Of a stretch of DNA of 5,819 nt, positions 5,232 through 5,819 are shown one piece after another. The notes under the pieces are model-generated. The model had not been told where the DNA came from, did not search any database, and was given only the letters and a program-made list of their open reading frames with translations. Position numbers and translations under genes: made by a program. Numbering within the stretch: position 1 is the stretch's first letter; each line of letters begins with the position of its first letter. Source of the DNA: Acidobacteriaceae bacterium (GTDB lineage: Bacteria > Acidobacteriota > Terriglobia > Terriglobales > Acidobacteriaceae); NCBI GenBank assembly GCA_003152795.1, contig PMBA01000169.1:1-5819 (forward strand), in the 5' to 3' direction.

Positions 5232-5399
5232 ATGGCAAAGCACACAAAGAAACAAGAACCGACATCTACCGAGGAGCACTGGTGCGATTGTGAGTGCGCC
5301 AATTGCGATATTGGCGCACATGAGCGATGCTCGTCTCCGAAATGTCACATGCCAAAATGGAAGGATAGACCAGGAGGGTGGAAATCTGGTGGGAAGTAA
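5232..5399 (+). CDS. Small cysteine-rich, putative metal-binding protein (55 aa, unrecognised family)
   Basis: The frame runs from ATG 5232 to TAA 5397-5399. Residues 1-15 are polar and charged (MAKHTKKQEPTSTEE) with no signal peptide, so a cytoplasmic location is likely. The core has six cysteines and two histidines in 22 residues: C18-x-C20-x-C22-x2-C25-x4-H30-x2-C33-x4-C38-H39, with a further His at H16. It is framed by aromatic W17 and W43 and a basic Gly-rich tail (44-55, with W50). This pattern suggests a zinc or other metal knuckle, or a redox or Fe-S site; I do not recognise the family. The regular Cys spacing, very strong Shine-Dalgarno and upstream hairpin support a real gene. It is divergent from the permease and convergent with the 69-aa gene, 10 bp stop to stop. 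Confidence 0.75.
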   Translation: MAKHTKKQEPTSTEEHWCDCECANCDIGAHERCSSPKCHMPKWKDRPGGWKSGGK

Positions 5400-5409
5400 C
5401 CGTTGCCTG

Positions 5410-5619
5410 CTACAAATGTTTCTGAGCGAACTGACGAAACTGGAATTCAAATTCTTCCGGAGAGTAAATCCCCTTCTGCACGAGAAGCGTATTCATGGCG
5501 TAAACGGTGGCGCGAAACCGGTCTTCGCGAGACAGTCTTTCCATCGCTTCCTCGAAGCTGATCAGTCCTTCACTTTTTTCAACCGTCTTTGTGGAATGAC
5601 CAACTGAAGTGGTTGCCAT
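5410..5619 (-). CDS. Small hypothetical helical protein (69 aa)
   Basis: ATG 5619-5617 opens 69 codons ending at TAG (5412-5410). AGGAG lies 10 nt upstream. The N-terminal 17 residues are Ser/Thr-rich and polar. The rest is amphipathic and charged: ISFEEAMERLSREDRFRATVYAMNTLLVQKG (20-50), then YSPEEFEFQFRQFAQKHL (52-69), with no Cys, no signal peptide and no membrane span. This points to a small cytoplasmic helical protein. The C-terminal half loosely recalls the 'LLVEKG-(I/V)-hinge-EEF/EEY' helix pair of nitrile hydratase beta/accessory chains, but that is a weak impression, so no function is assigned. It runs in the same direction as the permease fragment upstream (74 bp gap) and could be cotranscribed with it. 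Confidence 0.65.
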   Translation of the reverse strand: MATTSVGHSTKTVEKSEGLISFEEAMERLSREDRFRATVYAMNTLLVQKGIYSPEEFEFQFRQFAQKHL

Positions 5620-5629
5620 GGGATCGACG

Positions 5630-5634
5630 CTCCT
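5630..5634 (-). promoter_or_regulatory. Shine-Dalgarno of the 69-aa gene
   Basis: AGGAG on the minus strand lies 10 nt before ATG 5619, slightly long but usable spacing. It supports both the reality and the start of the small gene. No clear promoter was found in the 74 bp upstream; AATACT is a poor -10 candidate without a matching -35. Confidence 0.5.
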
Positions 5635-5693
5635 GTGTGTTGACTAGTATTCTGCCTGAGTTCTGTCAGCAAAACAATAACGGATGGCCAGAC

Positions 5694-5819
5694 CTAAGAG
5701 ACTTTGTCGCCGCTCTTGCGCTTCCAATACAAATACCCCGGCACACCAATCAGCACAATGGTCGCGCCCCAGAACGCTTCGGTCGGCCGCTGGATGACGG
5801 TGTTAAGCGTCCAGGCAAC
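5694..5819 (-). CDS. C-terminal end of a second APC-family amino acid permease (partial)
   Basis: Reading from the window edge on the minus strand, 41 codons end at TAG (5696-5694). The peptide ends with TEAFWGATIVLIGVPGYLYW (residues 13-32 of the fragment), then the basic tail KRKSGDKVS. This is one hydrophobic span with a membrane-terminal YLYWKRK. NT-(x)n-RP-x-EAFWG...GVPGYLYW is the usual ending of LAT-like (SLC7-type) APC carriers, where the last span is followed by a short positively charged cytoplasmic tail. The start and most of the gene lie beyond the window, so substrate and completeness cannot be judged. Its tail differs from that of the 500-aa permease, so the two are not a simple recent duplication. 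Confidence 0.7.
   Translation of the reverse strand, partial: VAWTLNTVIQRPTEAFWGATIVLIGVPGYLYWKRKSGDKVS

Noticed and set aside
1..5819. CRISPR array, tRNA or rRNA genes, intact transposase
   Set aside because: No regularly spaced long repeats, no cloverleaf or rRNA-like conserved stretches noticed, and no transposase-like frame on either strand.

Overview
The window reads as chromosomal DNA of a moderately GC-rich, Gram-negative-type soil bacterium. I suspect an Acidobacteriota (Terriglobia/Koribacter-like) genome. The reasons are the exported protein joining a carboxypeptidase-regulatory-like domain to TPRs, the degenerate CACAGAGG/CACGGAGA tandem elements between genes, and the loose spacing of single genes. 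This is an inference from style, not a database result.

Left part (1-1930): the N-terminal third of a FAD/NAD(P)-dependent oxidoreductase of the phytoene-dehydrogenase/PYROXD2 type (minus strand) diverges from a complete GcvT-fold aminomethyltransferase-like gene (plus strand, TTG start). The 274-bp gap between them carries a plausible sigma-70-type promoter for each gene. The GcvT-like leader also holds an inverted pair of CACAGAGG-type repeat elements. A related CACGGAGA triplet lies just after its stop codon. An oxidoreductase beside a folate-dependent C1-transfer enzyme suggests amine or N-methyl compound oxidation, but no substrate can be read from the sequence.

Middle (1888-3572): a roughly 420-bp gap contains a 104-bp MITE-like element with 12-bp perfect terminal inverted repeats (2088-2191). 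Next, on the minus strand, is a secreted or periplasmic TPR protein. The 124-bp gap upstream of it contains a TGACAAT tandem repeat with an 11-bp period.

Right part (3573-5819): a complete 500-aa APC-superfamily amino acid permease (minus strand, TTG start, AGGA Shine-Dalgarno) and the C-terminal tail of a second APC-type permease at the window edge enclose two small genes. One is a 55-aa cysteine-rich, probably metal-binding protein on the plus strand, with a very strong Shine-Dalgarno preceded by a perfect hairpin. The other is a 69-aa helical protein of unknown function on the minus strand. They are convergent, with only 10 bp between their stop codons. I see no rRNA, tRNA, CRISPR array or intact transposase.

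The most distinctive item is the unrecognised Cys-rich 55-aa protein, followed by the MITE-like element and the repeat elements bracketing the GcvT-like gene.
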